Positions 35,691-49,100 of a stretch of 64,000 nt of DNA are shown in pieces; position 1 is the first letter of the stretch, and every line of letters begins with the position of its first letter. The translations under genes were made by a program, and so were the position numbers. The notes beneath the pieces are model-generated. The model made no database searches. It saw only the letters and a program-made list of their open reading frames with translations, and was not told the origin of the DNA. Source of the stretch: Moringa oleifera (taxonomy: Eukaryota; Streptophyta; Magnoliopsida; Brassicales; Moringaceae); the NCBI GenBank assembly GCA_021397835.1, contig JAJFZO010000087.1, positions 5,394,001 to 5,458,000 of the forward strand, written 5' to 3'.

Positions 35691-38490
35691 ATAAAATCGA
35701 AATAAAGTATAAAATCTATTTGAATAATTTTTAATCATTTTAATAATAAAAAATTATTAATTTTTATAATTATTTTTGAGTTAAGATCTAATTTAAATAA
35801 AATTAATATATTAAAATTTATTTAGATACATTTTGAAGTTAAAGTTTGATTTAGAGAAAAAAAATAAAACTAAAGCTTTTAAATGATATTTATCTTAAAA
35901 TTTAATATGTCCAATTTGAGTTAACTCTTTCTCAATTTGTTTTAGATTTTTTTTTTCATGTATATCATCATTTAAAACTAAGTTTCAAATTACAAATTGG
36001 TGTCTATGCTTTAATTTGGATTTCCTCGAGACTTTCCATTTAATTAATTTCTTTGTTTCTATTTAATTAGGGGCAACTCTAAAAAGTTTGATTTTCCGGG
36101 GTTTTACACGGTTTCTCTTAACGTGGGTAAATTATGAAGAGTTTTTCTTAGATTTTTGAAATATAAAGAAATTCATGCAAGTGCTACACAACAACAATGA
36201 TAACTAAGATTAATACTAAATTATAAAATAAAACCTTTCACTTTGTATCAAATTCTTTCCTTTCATATTGCAATATAACATGAGACTAAAAGATGTCATA
36301 TACTACTTTAAAAAAAAAAATAGAGTAATGTGGTGAGTACACGTCTATAGTCTTGCTCTTGTTGGTATGGGTGTTACCTTATATTAGTAAAAGATTAATT
36401 AAATTTGAGCCCTAGATAGCTAGAGCCCCTTAATTTGGCTGTAAAGAAAGAAGCTAGAAAACGAAAGAAAATATTGCATTGTGCATTAGTAGGATTGACA
36501 TGCTCAGGGCCCAAGCAGTACTAAATCCTGATCAAAAAACTTTGTACCTGTAAGCCTGTCTGCATTGAGTCTGATGTATCATCCTTCACTAAATAAAGCT
36601 GCACAAAACACCAACACAGGCAACTAGAAATTCATTCTTCCAGTTGTCAGTGCTTCTCCCATTGTATTCATTGTTCCCCATGAATGAAACATGAAGAATA
36701 TAGAGGTCACTGTTTTATCAAATTAAGCTACAACTGGGTAGGCAGAAGGATATATACCCTTCTATCTTCCTTCATTTGTACTCACTTGACCCCTTCAACT
36801 CTATTGGAAATGTCCAGCCCATCTTGACCCCATTGATTTGCCATGGAATCTTTGTCTGCCCGAGTTGGACATTGATTTTGATGGATCATGTAACTTATTG
36901 GCTAAAAGGACGTAAGATACAATAATTCTATATCCTTGAAGATAGGGCAAGCCATGGGTACGTAACTCAACCTGAGTGTAAGTTTAATTTCTTGAAGATT
37001 GACTGAGTGCGCCATGTGCCATGCACAATTAGAGTACTGGACTCGTTTTAACGGTTACATACTCAGCATGCATGCAGATATGGTCAATCCTCTCGCTCTC
37101 AATCTCTCTCGAACCTCCATACATTACATGCCTTATCTTCCATATATGGATGTTCATGGCACGCTGTCCTAAATGTGAATTGCCATCTCTAGCTCCTTTG
37201 ATTTGCGTGACGCCAATAAATACTGGCTTTGAAACTTTTAAACAGTAAAGAGCAAATAAGATCATCAACAAAATCAATCATCTCTAATCAAACTACTGGG
37301 CAGCTCATTATTATGCACCCTTCCTAGAACCTGCACTGTTATGTAATTTAATTGCTTTCTGCTTTGGATTCTGATTAAGTGACATTGGAGTGAATGATAG
37401 GATACTTTTTGTTAAATAACTAACGGCAGTAAATGTTAAGCCAATTTAAACTCAGAATAACTTCATGCATGTGATACTTGGGTGGCTTGATTAAGCTGAA
37501 AGAGAAGTAGCAATGGGGTTAAGTAAAGACATAGGTAGGTATAGTGTTGTCCACCAGCTAAGGATCTAGACATGTCTCCCAGTGCCACAATAAATACTTA
37601 ATTTATGTCACATGCATTCGTCTCTAGGTAGGTCCAAAGAAATTTGTCCTTTTTCTCCATAGCATGCATATCATCAATGCATGCCAATAATTGGAAACTG
37701 ATTCTCTGTGTTCATTCTTTACATTATTTGATTAATGGAATTTCACATCCAAATTTTCTATGAGCCCATATATGGAATCTTACACAATGAGATTTTATTC
37801 AATATTACCATTATTCCAAAGTAGAATGACTAGCTATCAAGATCACTTAATTAACTTCAATATCTCCCGTTGAGAGATATTGAAGTTCAAAGTCACAAAG
37901 AACAGAGAGAAGCTTCCATTCATCGTTAATTGATAAGAACTTTTGATTACCATGTTAGTGGTATTCTTCAACCATAGCTGTCTTTGAACGTAAGTTACGT
38001 GATTGAGTTTGTTTATTAATTTGTGATTTGCAGCTCGTGTTATATACACAGTTTTTCCGTACAATGTGGGCGGTAGGTGGGACAGTTCAGTGGAAAACAA
38101 TATCGGCAAGCAGCGAGCAGACAAGTCGATCACGCTTGTTGGTCGATCTTTGTTTTGTTTTGAATAATCCATTAATGCAAAGTAGAGAGGAAAGAAGTAT
38201 ATGGGTATGGAAGGTTTTGTTTCAGAGTCAGAGAGGCCATGTGCAACCCCAAACCCAATAATACCAAACGCATTCATTAATGCCATAACTGTATAATACA
38301 CGCTCTCTCTGCAAATGCATGTGTTCATCCTCTTACGCACTTTTGAATGTACGTAAGGACTCGATAAGTCCACGTTAAGGCCATCTTCTCTGCCACTCTC
38401 AAAGCTAGCTATCTACCTATCTCATTCTTCTGCAGCTAGCATACCTTATCTTTCCTGATAATAAGAGCTAGCTAGCACACTTTCCAAGCT
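35691..38490. other. intergenic DNA upstream of the SAUR gene
   Basis: AT-rich at first, then more mixed sequence from about 36300. No supported coding region. The 176-codon open frame on - (37843-38373) has no family motif and overlaps the SAUR promoter region. A single TGTCTC (core auxin response element) occurs at 37573-37578, about 1.05 kb upstream of the SAUR start, and may be chance. A perfect hairpin at 37853-37887 is listed separately. Confidence 0.5.
37853..37887. repeat. perfect 14-bp stem hairpin, 7-nt loop
   Basis: aacttcaatatctc (37853-37866) and gagatattgaagtt (37874-37887) are exact reverse complements separated by ccgttga. It lies about 0.74 kb upstream of the SAUR start. No coding context. 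Confidence 0.85.
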
Positions 38491-38491
38491 T

Positions 38492-38504
38492 TATATATAT
38501 ATAA
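38492..38504 (+). promoter_or_regulatory. TATA box of the SAUR gene
   Basis: tatatatatataa-type stretch about 120 bp before the ATG, in a good place for a short 5' leader typical of SAUR genes. Confidence 0.6.
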
Positions 38505-38621
38505 ACCTGCATACCAATCTCTTTCAACCTCCAAACCGCTTGTCTTCCCAGTTTCAGTACTTGTGTAATCTGCTTGCCATCAGATCAGTCCATCGGTTTC
38601 GCTGGCTAGAGTGTAGCGATC

Positions 38622-38888
38622 ATGCCAAAGATCACAGCAGAGGTATCGGAAGGAAGAAGGAGATCATCATCATCGAGAGCCCCGAAGGGACACTTCGTGG
38701 TGTATGTGGGCAGTGAAATGGCGAGGTTCGTTGTTCCCACGTCTTACTTGAAGAATCCCATTTTCCAGCAATTGTTAGATAAAGCTGCAGAGGAGTATGG
38801 GTTCGATAATACACAAAACAAGATCATTCTACCCTGTGACGAGTCTACTTTTCGAAGACTCATCGCCTGCTTGCCTGATCATTCTTAA
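38622..38888 (+). CDS. SAUR family auxin-responsive protein
   Basis: A complete intronless gene of 88 codons, the usual form of small auxin up RNA genes. A short Ser/Arg-rich N-terminus (residues 1-20) is followed by the SAUR core: APKGHFVVYVGSEMARFVVP, then SYLKNPIFQQLLDKAAEEYG and NKIILPCDESTFRRL, ending close after the core. SAUR proteins promote cell expansion by inhibiting PP2C.D phosphatases, which raises plasma membrane H+-ATPase activity. They are usually induced quickly by auxin or other growth signals and have unstable transcripts. The start is the first ATG after a clear TATA box. It stands alone here, although SAUR genes often sit in clusters. The family is certain but the exact member is not assigned. 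Confidence 0.95.
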   Translation: MPKITAEVSEGRRRSSSSRAPKGHFVVYVGSEMARFVVPTSYLKNPIFQQLLDKAAEEYGFDNTQNKIILPCDESTFRRLIACLPDHS

Positions 38889-41800
38889 GAGTTACTTCCT
38901 GGTCTCCATTTTTGTCTCATATTGATCATCACATTTGTGCAGTCCAAACTCTAAATTGATCTACCATGTCCGTAAAAATTAACTTTTCCTGCTTTTAATA
39001 CTTACCCATTTAATTTCTGCACATGTGATATATATCTACTACAAATCTTATTATTATTACTAATAACAGCTAGCATAAAAATAAAATGTCACTTATATAT
39101 ATAAGACAATATTTTATAACCTGTAATTAAATCATCAGCTCATGAGCTTGTTGTAAGTCAGTAAAGAAGTTGATAGTTTGAGAGTAGAAAGCATGCATTT
39201 AGTGCACATGGAGGTTTAATTTGGCATCTGGCAATTTAAAAAAACCCTAGATATTATTGTGGGCGACTTTAGTTTTGTCTTATTTCTATATTTAATTAGT
39301 CACATCATGAGACCAGGTTAGCCACTACTGCCTTCCCACTAATTATCTTATTAATTTATTTAGTGAATTCTGGTATTTTGTTTTAAGATGAAAATTAAGT
39401 ATTTTGGATTAATTATATTAAAAATATATATTTTTTACTTTCAGTTTAAATTAAATTATATAAGAATATATATTTATTTTAGATTTATTTTTTATTATAT
39501 TTTTAATATAAATTTTTATTTATAACTTTTATTAATATGTTAATAGTTTAATGTACACATATGATATACGTGTGACTTTTAATTATGTAATTAATCGAAC
39601 ATCTCATCAAACACTATCAAAATAAATAGAACATTCTTTATTTATTTTTTAAATATTTATATTTTACATATTTTTGTTAAAGTTGATATATAAAAATTTA
39701 TTTTATTTACTGATAATTATGTTTAAAAATTATTAAAATAATTACACAAATCAAAAATCTTATATGCTATCATATCTTATGCAAAATTATTAATATTAAT
39801 GTAAATTATAAATAAAAGTTTTAAATTGAGAATACAACAAAAACGTGACTCTCAAAAAATATAATTTTTTTTAAATTTCAATTTAAAACTATAAGTAAAA
39901 TGCAGATCTTCCTAATATAATTATCTCTTAAGAAAATAACAAATTCTTCTTTATTAGTTAAGTGCATGCTTACATGGCCATCAAACCTGGAGATAACCTA
40001 ATCCTCCCCTACTCACAATTACTACAATTATGGGGAGAGATAACCTTTATACTTTATGTATGCCTTTTGAAATGAATTAATGCCCTCTAGGACTTAGATG
40101 GGTACCCTCTGTATGATTTGATTGCTTTTCTCAATAAGTGTTATATACACAATTATTGAGATTATATTTATAACATTATAGATGCATGCTTTAAATTTTC
40201 AATCCTTTCCCTATTTTATTAATAGTTTATATATTCATTGGATATCATAGAATATTGCAATCACATTGCATATCTATGTATTTCATATTGTATTATGTTG
40301 ACTTGTGTTACTTTACAAATATTATTTATTTTTAATATTAAATAAATTATTTATTAAAATTTTTATTAATTTTAAAACATATTTATAAAATATAAAAATT
40401 TTAAATTTTTAAATATTTATTAATATATTTAAAAATTAATTCGTATATAATCAAATAAAAAATAAAATCATAATAATACTGAAAAGGGTAGATCAAGTAA
40501 CTTTGGATTTCATGTATGACTGGGAAGATAACATCTTCATCTTGAAAAAGATTAAAAAGAATTTTTTTAATTTGAGTTGGTTTGAGTTTTTAATAAACAA
40601 TTTAAAAAATTATTGGATAATTTATTGTGCTAAAATAAAAATAAAAAAATTATTAATTTTGTTAAATTACCAAATATTATTATTTTATCAAAAAATCAAC
40701 ATAACTTAATTAGTAAAAGATTCAAATCCTCTAAAAATACGATTAAATTTGAGCAACCTATAGCAGCAATGAAACTTATTCAAAATCTTACAACTTGCCC
40801 ACCGGCTGCATATTTGTTAATCTAATACTCGGCACATTTGGTACCTTAAAATCCAATGTCATTAATTAATTGGCTGAATCATGAAGCATGACCCTAACCC
40901 ATTGTTAGCTCTTATTAGGAGAGACCCTGCTGGGCCTGGAAATGGGCTCACATAAGAATCATTATTGAACAAGCCATTGTCATGAATGGTGTCTCCGTCA
41001 ATAGGTTGTCCCATATCCATTAATGCTTATATTAGATTCACAATGTAAATTAAAATTTTAATAAAAAGATAACTATCCATAATAATTTAAAAAATAAATA
41101 AATATTTTATTTTTTTGATTTTAATAAAATTATATGCATTATCCCTAAGAGTCACCAGATGTGCCATTAAGAGACATATGGGTGTGTGATAAGAGAGATT
41201 TTCATCAAATAATGTTGCAGTGAAATTAATTTGATCATGACTCCTCTTAAATTATTGTTTATTAGATCAATTTTTTGTAATTAAATTGTTTTTGTCTCGG
41301 GTTTGTGCGTGCCCAAGACATTTTTGAATTGAATGGTTGCATGACGGAGACTTTGTGAATGGTTGGAACCACTAGTCCACCACAACGTGCTCACTTGCCC
41401 CGAAAATGGCATGCACAACGCATGTTACCACACACAATCTTATTTATTAGTAATTTAATCATCGATACAATATATACTTGACCAAAGAGAATTATGCGGA
41501 ATTTAGTTAGTAAAATATAAAATTATAACATATGATCGAGTTAAGATTTAAATTAAAATTTCAAAGAAAAAAATGAACTTTTATTATTCAAGTTGGTTGG
41601 GAGCGTTACGGGGACATCAAGGCATGTATCTGCACCAACAATTGGCACCTCGCAGAGAACTGCTTTTGTGGTGCCCCATCACTTTTTTTCCTCTATGTGT
41701 TGCTGTTGTCAAAATTAATTAATTAAATGTTTTCTTACACGTTCATGTAGAAAATAAGGTAAAAAGCGACAAACATAAGAAAGCACGTGTTCCATGCAAG

Positions 41801-43300
41801 CAGCTGAGCAATAATGGTAGAGCAGGCAGCGAGACACGTGAATGTACAAAGTCCTTCACCTAATTAATTGATTTCCAGTAGGTTTAATTGTTATTGCCAA
41901 ATTGTCCGTGTCTCGCACTGTTGGAAAACATTTGACCTAATAAGTATTCCACTTAATTAACAAAATAATCAACCAAATACTTTATGATGTAGAAGAAAAT
42001 TTCTCGTAATTTTAGGAATGCGTGATTTGATTAAGATACCTAATGATACTTCTGGAAACCATAATATCAAAATGAATGTACAAATTCTACAATGGTATGT
42101 GTAATTGATGTATTTTGTGATTCGGATACTTTTTACTAGAACTCTAATTAGTCATCAACCATTAAGCATATTGTTTCAATGAGATTGGTTATTTTAGATC
42201 AAAAATATCGAATTGACATGGTATTTTCGAGTTATCATGTCATCCATCCATTTCAATAAAAAAAAAAAAGAGTTTTAGGGAAGACTCATTTTATCATTTT
42301 TTTTTTTTACATATTTATCCAAACAAACTATAAGAAAAATGAATTTTTTTTGCTGGCAGCTTTTAATGGTTAAAAAAGTCATCTAAAATTTTATGCTTTT
42401 TCAGTAATTTTGGTAGTAATCAACTCAACTTTTAGTAAATGTAATTATTTTTCAATAGTGGATTGTTATTTTAAGCAATCGTGATCATGAAAATAGCATT
42501 TATTTTTTTAACCAATTTTGATCCATACTAGCGGTTTTTAACTGCAAGGAATTGATCTAATTTTGACATATTCAAAACCATTTTTTCCTTTCACCTTATT
42601 TGGGAATGACAACTACATTTTTACTAGTGAAGGTAGTAATCCAAAAGTACCTATGTTCTAAATCTCCTTCAACCATTTTCTTTACCCGATCTATAATCCA
42701 CAAACACTGAAGCTCTAATTCTTCTTCACCCTATCTCCATTGTATATATCGAAGCTTGAAATTGAGGAATCTCCAAATCAAAACCCTATCTCTTTAAGTC
42801 TTAACGACTTAGCACTAATTCAACCTCAAATATATGAAGATATTTCAAATATGCATGCAATTCTCTCTTTCATTAAATGAGTTTTTTTTTTTTACTTCTT
42901 TCAATGTAATTTCATATTAAAAATTGTAAAAAATTTAGATTTTTTTATTTTTTTTTAGTGCACTGAAGGATTTGAAAGCTTTCTAACCTCTGATTTTAGT
43001 GTAGGGAATTCCTATTTCTCTACTATGACTGATTGTCAAGTTGTTTGGTGGTGGGTGTGAGGGAAGTCAATCACTCCTTTAATGACATGCAATGCCTAAT
43101 TCTATGGAATATATACCTTCTTTTCTTTTAGAATAAAAGTCATGGTTTGTTCCCAAGATCAATATTTTACTTATTGGTTTTGGATGTTCGATTGTTGGTT
43201 GTCTTCATTTTTTTCATTGGTTTTGGTTCTAACATGAACTTGTGGACATCAATTTTTCAAAAAAAAAATCTTTTAAAATTTGTGTTTTAACTTTTACCAT
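38889..43300. other. AT-rich intergenic DNA
   Basis: Beyond the SAUR 3' end I see no gene. Very AT-rich blocks (39400-39900, 40320-40700) alternate with mixed sequence, and there are homopolymer runs near 42260-42310. A possible subterminal region of a DNA transposon (about 42400-42640, with tttttactagtg) was considered but its ends were not found. Confidence 0.5.
39080..39085 (+). terminator. possible poly(A) signal of the SAUR gene
   Basis: AATAAA about 190 bp after the stop codon. Plant signals are loose, so this is a candidate only. Confidence 0.35.
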
Positions 43301-43420
43301 GTTGCCTGCGGCTCAGTGGCAAGGGCTTAGAATATAAAGATCATAAGTTAAGCTTTCCATATGGCCCCAAAAAATGTGTTAATGATATTATAATATGTTG
43401 ACTAATTAAAATACCTCTAC
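43300..43420 (+). mobile_element. possible tRNA-derived SINE remnant
   Basis: cggctcagtgg at 43310-43320 resembles a pol III A box (TRGYNNARNNG). About 40 bp further, agttaagctttcc is a weak match to a B box (GGTTCRANNCC). The phrase ctcagtggcaagggcttag is typical of the heads of plant tRNA-derived SINEs. No A-rich tail or target duplication was established. Confidence 0.3.
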
Positions 43421-44299
43421 TTGTGATAATTAGATCAATGGTTATTCTGGATTCAAATTTTATCATTTATGTTATTCAAAAAGTTGAAGCATCATGGTTG
43501 ATCTGACTAAAAACTATTTACTTGAATTTTTGTAACTTTTTAAAAGAAACATGATGTTATTAGATCTTTAATACTATATTTTGTCCTTTAGATCACTAAA
43601 GTATATAATAAAAAGACATTGAAATAGATCATACACAGTAACTCAATATATTGAATAATCAGTAAAAGCTTTCTTTAATTGTGATAAATTTTATGAGTTC
43701 TCCTTCTTTAAGATCATTGGATAAATCAACCAAAGGTGTAACCCAATTAGTAGTCACATTTCTTCTCAAAAGAACCATCAGTCAAACATGTTGAATGGTC
43801 TCATGTTATTTGTCGGCCTTGTGCTTTTAATTTTAGTTTACTTTTATGTTGTTATGAAGTGATTTTAGATCTATTATGCTTATGTTGATTTGAAGACATA
43901 AATATATCTAACTGTATGATTGTTAAAATCCATTTGGAGCTTAAATTTGTTCTAGTTTATATAGTATTATTTGAATGAATAAGTTGATAAGTTGAAAATT
44001 TTGTCAATATCTCTTATTTTATCAGCTAACCTTTCTAAATATGATGAGGACTAAGAAGTCTAAAGACTCATCATCTATCTTTACTTCATACAATCACTCC
44101 TAACTAATATTAATCACCCACAATTTGCACCATATTCAATATCACATTAAACAAAAGTGTCACCCAATGTTCAATCACCTCAAGTAGAAGTCCTAGTGTT
44201 CAACCACCTCAAGCAGACACACTACCACCTTAAGTAGCCACACTACCACCACAACACCCCTTAAGTTATCATTGTCAATTTGAATGATGTTGGGCAATT

Positions 44300-45850
44300 G
44301 ATATAATAGTTAAAGGTTATTCCCACATTGAATTTCTTTATTGTCTCTCATAATGCTTTGTATAATGAGCTCTTGTTAACTTGTTTAGTCTTTTCCTCTA
44401 AATGATCAAGTGTTACGAAGTATACCCAAATGAAGATAAAAGACATCTGGGTAATGCCAAGTGATAAGTGAGTAATTGTCCAATTCAACCAATAAGTGAG
44501 ACAGATGGCATACTATTGAGCTTTTTAGGGTAATTAGGATCAAATGTCAAGTTATTCCCTATCAGCTACAATGATTGAAAAATGATACTAGTAATTGATA
44601 AGGATATGTGTTACAAAGATATCATATAGTTTATTAGTAAATTTATGGTTAAGAGATTCTAACTTCAATCAATGCATTAGTTCATCATTCTATTGAAAGC
44701 TAATTTATTATGACGCAGAGGAAAAATGTCATTTCCCTTTACTATGAAAAGAAATAGATTTTGGGATACTTAGTAAAATATTATAGGGATAATTAATCTT
44801 ACCATTTCAAGGAATTCTACAAACCAGATAAAAGCCAAGAGGAGAATGTACTTTCACATCTAAGTTGGATGCCACAAGAACAATATGCAGCTTTCATTGA
44901 CTATTACTTAAATCGTAACACATTAGAAATATTTATTAAGATTTAGAATTCTATCATTTTTAAATTAAATAATAATAAGTTTATACTTTAAATTATAGAA
45001 AATGGTGAAAAGGAATACAATGAATAAAAAAAGTTAGTCACCCCACACACTTCTCACTGAAAAAGTTTCACAAGTAAAAGACATGAAATAGTATGAGTAT
45101 GTGTATTTATATTCTATACCCACAATATATTGACTCACATTTTTACAATTGATCTTCGAAAATTACAATTGGTAGTAGATTAGTAATGGTCAATTTTATA
45201 TTGAGACACATAAAAGAGTAGGGTTTGGGAGTGTGTTAGTGAACAGGTATGGATTATTTGTGTAAGTTAATATTTACATCGTTTCAATTTTATGAATAAT
45301 CATTGTTAATTATTGTTAAATTCTTATTATATTGTTTTCAAAAAAAATATTTCAAACAATAAATCTCACAAAAGTTCATCTCAACCCATCGGTGAACTTG
45401 ATTCTCTTACACAAGTGTTCAATTTTCTTTTCTTTGTATACTTCAAATTAATGTGTTTGGATTGCATGTGTTACAAAATAACATTTTTCAATTTACACCA
45501 TCTTAAGTATTAGGTCCAAAGCACTCTAACAGTGTTAAAAAGTTGATTTAGTCTCACACCATCTCAAGTCTTTGAATCCAACTTTTGTAACTATAGTGGG
45601 ATGTCGTATTTTTTTGTCGGTATAAGTAGTGAAGTTGCAAAATTAAAGTCTAAGTTATCGTCTAAAAATAAGCAAATAAGAGTATTAGAGAAAGCTTTAG
45701 AGACTTAGCAAGCTAAGAATGATCGCATCAAGCTTTTAAAGGCCTTTTCACAATACATGTTTAAAAACATATGCGGTGAACAACCACCACCACCAAGGTT
45801 TACTTCCCTACTTAATGATAAGTATACCTATCAAGTTGTATTTTGATCTT
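44300..45850 (+). pseudogene. decayed plant transposase (Ptta/En/Spm type) remnant
   Basis: Translated pieces in order match this family, which is linked to CACTA elements. At about 44491-44590 there is QPISETDGILLSFLG followed, past a stop, by SNVKLFPISYNDWKMI, the conserved region with the PISY-x-W motif. At about 44815-44935 there is FKEFYKPDKSQEENVLSHLS, then WMPQEQYAAFIDYYLNRNT. At about 45000-45060 lies a K/N-rich stretch with SPHT, as in the family's HT-x-GSKSF region. At 45640-45720 is a coiled-coil-like Lys/Glu-rich tail. Stops and shifts interrupt all parts. I could not place CACTA terminal repeats. Confidence 0.55.
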
Positions 45851-46123
45851 TATAAATGATTTTTTGTAATCCCTTTGTGTTATTGTTTGATTAGTGTGTA
45901 ATCTTATAATTTCATAATTAAATTAGGTATTGGGTATGTCATGTTGTAAGATTTTGTATTTGCTTGTTAGATTTTGGAATTTCAATTCTCTTAGGTGGTG
46001 TGTAGATAATAATCCTGACAATAGATATTTGTTGGTCTTTTAATCGTTAGAAGCCAATAAGATTATATAAGAGCCTCACTATCATTTTCACTGTCTATGT
46101 CTCATTCTTTACGCTTTTGCTTT

Positions 46124-46152
46124 TCTCTCTCTCTCTCTCTTTCTCTCTCTCT
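46124..46152. repeat. (CT)n microsatellite
   Basis: CT dinucleotide run with one T interruption. Confidence 0.9.
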
Positions 46153-49100
46153 TCATTAAAATCGAAAACATAGCTTTTTAATATGAAAAACCTAGTAACT
46201 CATAAAAACCTTAGCTTCAAGGAAGAGCTCTATTGTGTTCTTTGCTGCATTTCACTTTTTTCGGGTTTCTTGTTTAGTTGATTTGATCTCACTATCAGTA
46301 TTTTTTAATTTTTGGATTAAGCTCTTCTTCATCTAAGTAGGGGAAAGATTTGGTTGCTTTTAAGTTCTTATCTTGATACAATGATAAATACTACAATTAC
46401 AATTTAACTTAAAGATTTTTTACTCAATGTTAAATGGTTGATTACTTTATGATTTTTATGCTGGTATGTAGACAACAATCAATTCACTTTCCTTTTTTAT
46501 CTTTTGATTTTTCTTTGAATAATTAGATGTGGCTATGTTTGATTGTTATGGATTGAAAAAAAATCAGTTTCAATCTTAGAGAAAGAATTATAATCATTAA
46601 AGGATTCTTTATATTTTTTAGTTGCCAAATCTAATTTTGGTTATAGGGAAATATTAGTTTTAATGTACTTAGTAATACCTACAGTTTATGTTAGCATTTA
46701 AGCTATGAGTTGGAAACAAATTACCTCATCAGATCTGTTTAGAAGAAACAATTTGCTAGGCAAAATTCAAGATACATTTAGTTTCCTAGTTTTGCTACAA
46801 TAGTGTATTCCATTGACTTTAAAATTTGCTAAGCTACTCATAATTGGAGTTTAACTTTATCATCCTTACAAGATTAAATAAGAGAATAGATTAACCTTAA
46901 ATGATCAACGAAATCATGTTTTTTTAAGTTGCATGAGAATAGAATCTATAATTTCGATTTTTTCAATTAATGATGGATGTCGTCTTTTTTTTTTTTTTTT
47001 GTTATAGGAAATTAATCAAATTGAATTTTTCTTTTTTTCAGAAATAAAATCAAGATTATGATCCACGTTCTTCATCATCGCTAACCATGCATCGACCTAT
47101 GATAATATATATTTTTCTATTCATTATAAATTTATGCATTGTAGCATAATTTATATTTGATTTTGATTATGATAATTATGATTTTTATAAATTATGATTA
47201 TTTGTATTAATTAAAAGATATGTTATTATAATTTTTGTAAATGTTACAATATCACATTTTCAATTTTTGAAGATTAATGGTTAATTAGTTCAAATTTTGA
47301 ATATTATGATTTCAAATTTTTGATTGATTCATATAATTAAATAATAAATTAGGTTAAACAGTAACATTGTTTAAAAATTAATTATCTGTAAATATACGGA
47401 AGTTCAATTTTTCCACGATATTATATATATATATATTGGCAGGCAACAAAGTGTTAAAAAATATTGTATGGATATGTGCATTTTTTATAATAAAAAAACT
47501 ACCCAATAAAACTGAATGGCCACAAATTCATGATAGCATTTTTCAACACTTAAGGAAACCATCACAAAATGTAATTGCTGACGATTAACTATTCGTCGAA
47601 ATTTAACAAATTTGATATCAAGACTTAATTTTTTTTTACTAGTAATATCACCAAAAAGTACTAATTTTTGATAATTATTTTTGCAATCATGATCTAACTA
47701 TCGAGATTTGAGTATCAATACTTGTGAAGATGATAATTGTTTAATCGCCACTTAATGTATCTTTTGATGTTTTGATTGTTAAAAATTACAATTAAAATCG
47801 TTGAAAAATCGTGTTGTTTTTATTGTAATGTAAAGAATATTAAAAAATCACTATTTACTATTAAAAAGCATATATATTCATATTTATTTACTACTCATTA
47901 CCTAAAAAAATAAAATATTTTTCAAATATTTTCTTATGGCTTGTCACATTATTGAATAAAAATTGAGTTTAATGTTAGGGTTTCTTCTTTGTTTAATATA
48001 CATATTCCTCAAAATTTTCATTTTTTGTCAAGCACATAAAATTTTTTTAACTGATACCAATATTTTTCATAAAAATTAAACATTCCAATTATTTTTTAAA
48101 CACCTCTAATTTTACCATTGATAACAAAGTTTCTTTTTTATTTCTTGTTTATCTTTAAAAATAGTAATAATTAAGCTTAGTATTATTTCACACATGTTAG
48201 CTCATCATCCATTTGTCAAAATTTATATCACACATGTTAGAGGTTGGTATCCACGTTGAAAATGAAGATTATGTGATGATCATTTGGCAATAAGCGCATG
48301 ATATTGTTGATATTATATGTAAATTAATACAAAAGTCAATATAATCGAAAGGGGTCACTAAGAATGAGTTGGAAACATGAAATGCAATAGGTCGGTGCAT
48401 ATTTGCTTTAGGGTTTGAATAACTCGAAGAAATGGTAATTAAGAAAAATGTAAGGAAGGCAACATTATAATAATTATTAATTTTACATATGTCAGAGATT
48501 AATTTTTGTGGCAACAAACTGTGATGTACATTATTATAGTTTTTAATAGACAGTATTGTAAAATAAATTTATTTATTTATTTTTTGATGAGTTTGAAAGT
48601 GTATGAAAAAACACGCTTCCCTTATGTTTAAGGCAAAGTCTCAGAATGGATAAGATTTCCACTTCATCCCTTAACTACTCCTATGAAACGTGATCTTATC
48701 GGATCTTCGCTAACTCTTCATTTTCAACAAATGTTATGCATTAATTAATTACATATGGATATATACTTTATATACATTCAAAGAAATTAAATTAAATAGA
48801 TTCGGTCCGACAAACTCTTCTTGATTAGATTTGAAGGAAACTAATACCCAATTAGAATTAAATTAAACTACCCCAACTTTAGGAGATAAAGCAATTATAT
48901 CAAGATTATTCATATTTTTTTTCTAAATTTGAATACATATATTTATCATGATCCAAAATGAAATTAATAAGAAAGCTGGCATAAGCACCTCAAATAAAGT
49001 AAAGATTTTGTTTACAAATTATGGAAATGATCATTTCAACTTTGAACATCTCATCTTAATTCCAATGCAAACAAACACCTAATTATATGTGTAAGTCTAA

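Noticed and set aside
37843..38373. 176-codon open frame on the - strand upstream of the SAUR gene
   Set aside because: It has no recognisable motif, lies in the likely SAUR control region, and includes the perfect hairpin at 37853-37887. Probably chance.
42600..42640. possible CACTA terminal repeat (tttttactagtg)
   Set aside because: The similar motif near 47636 is in the same orientation and does not match fully, so a pair of inverted ends could not be shown.
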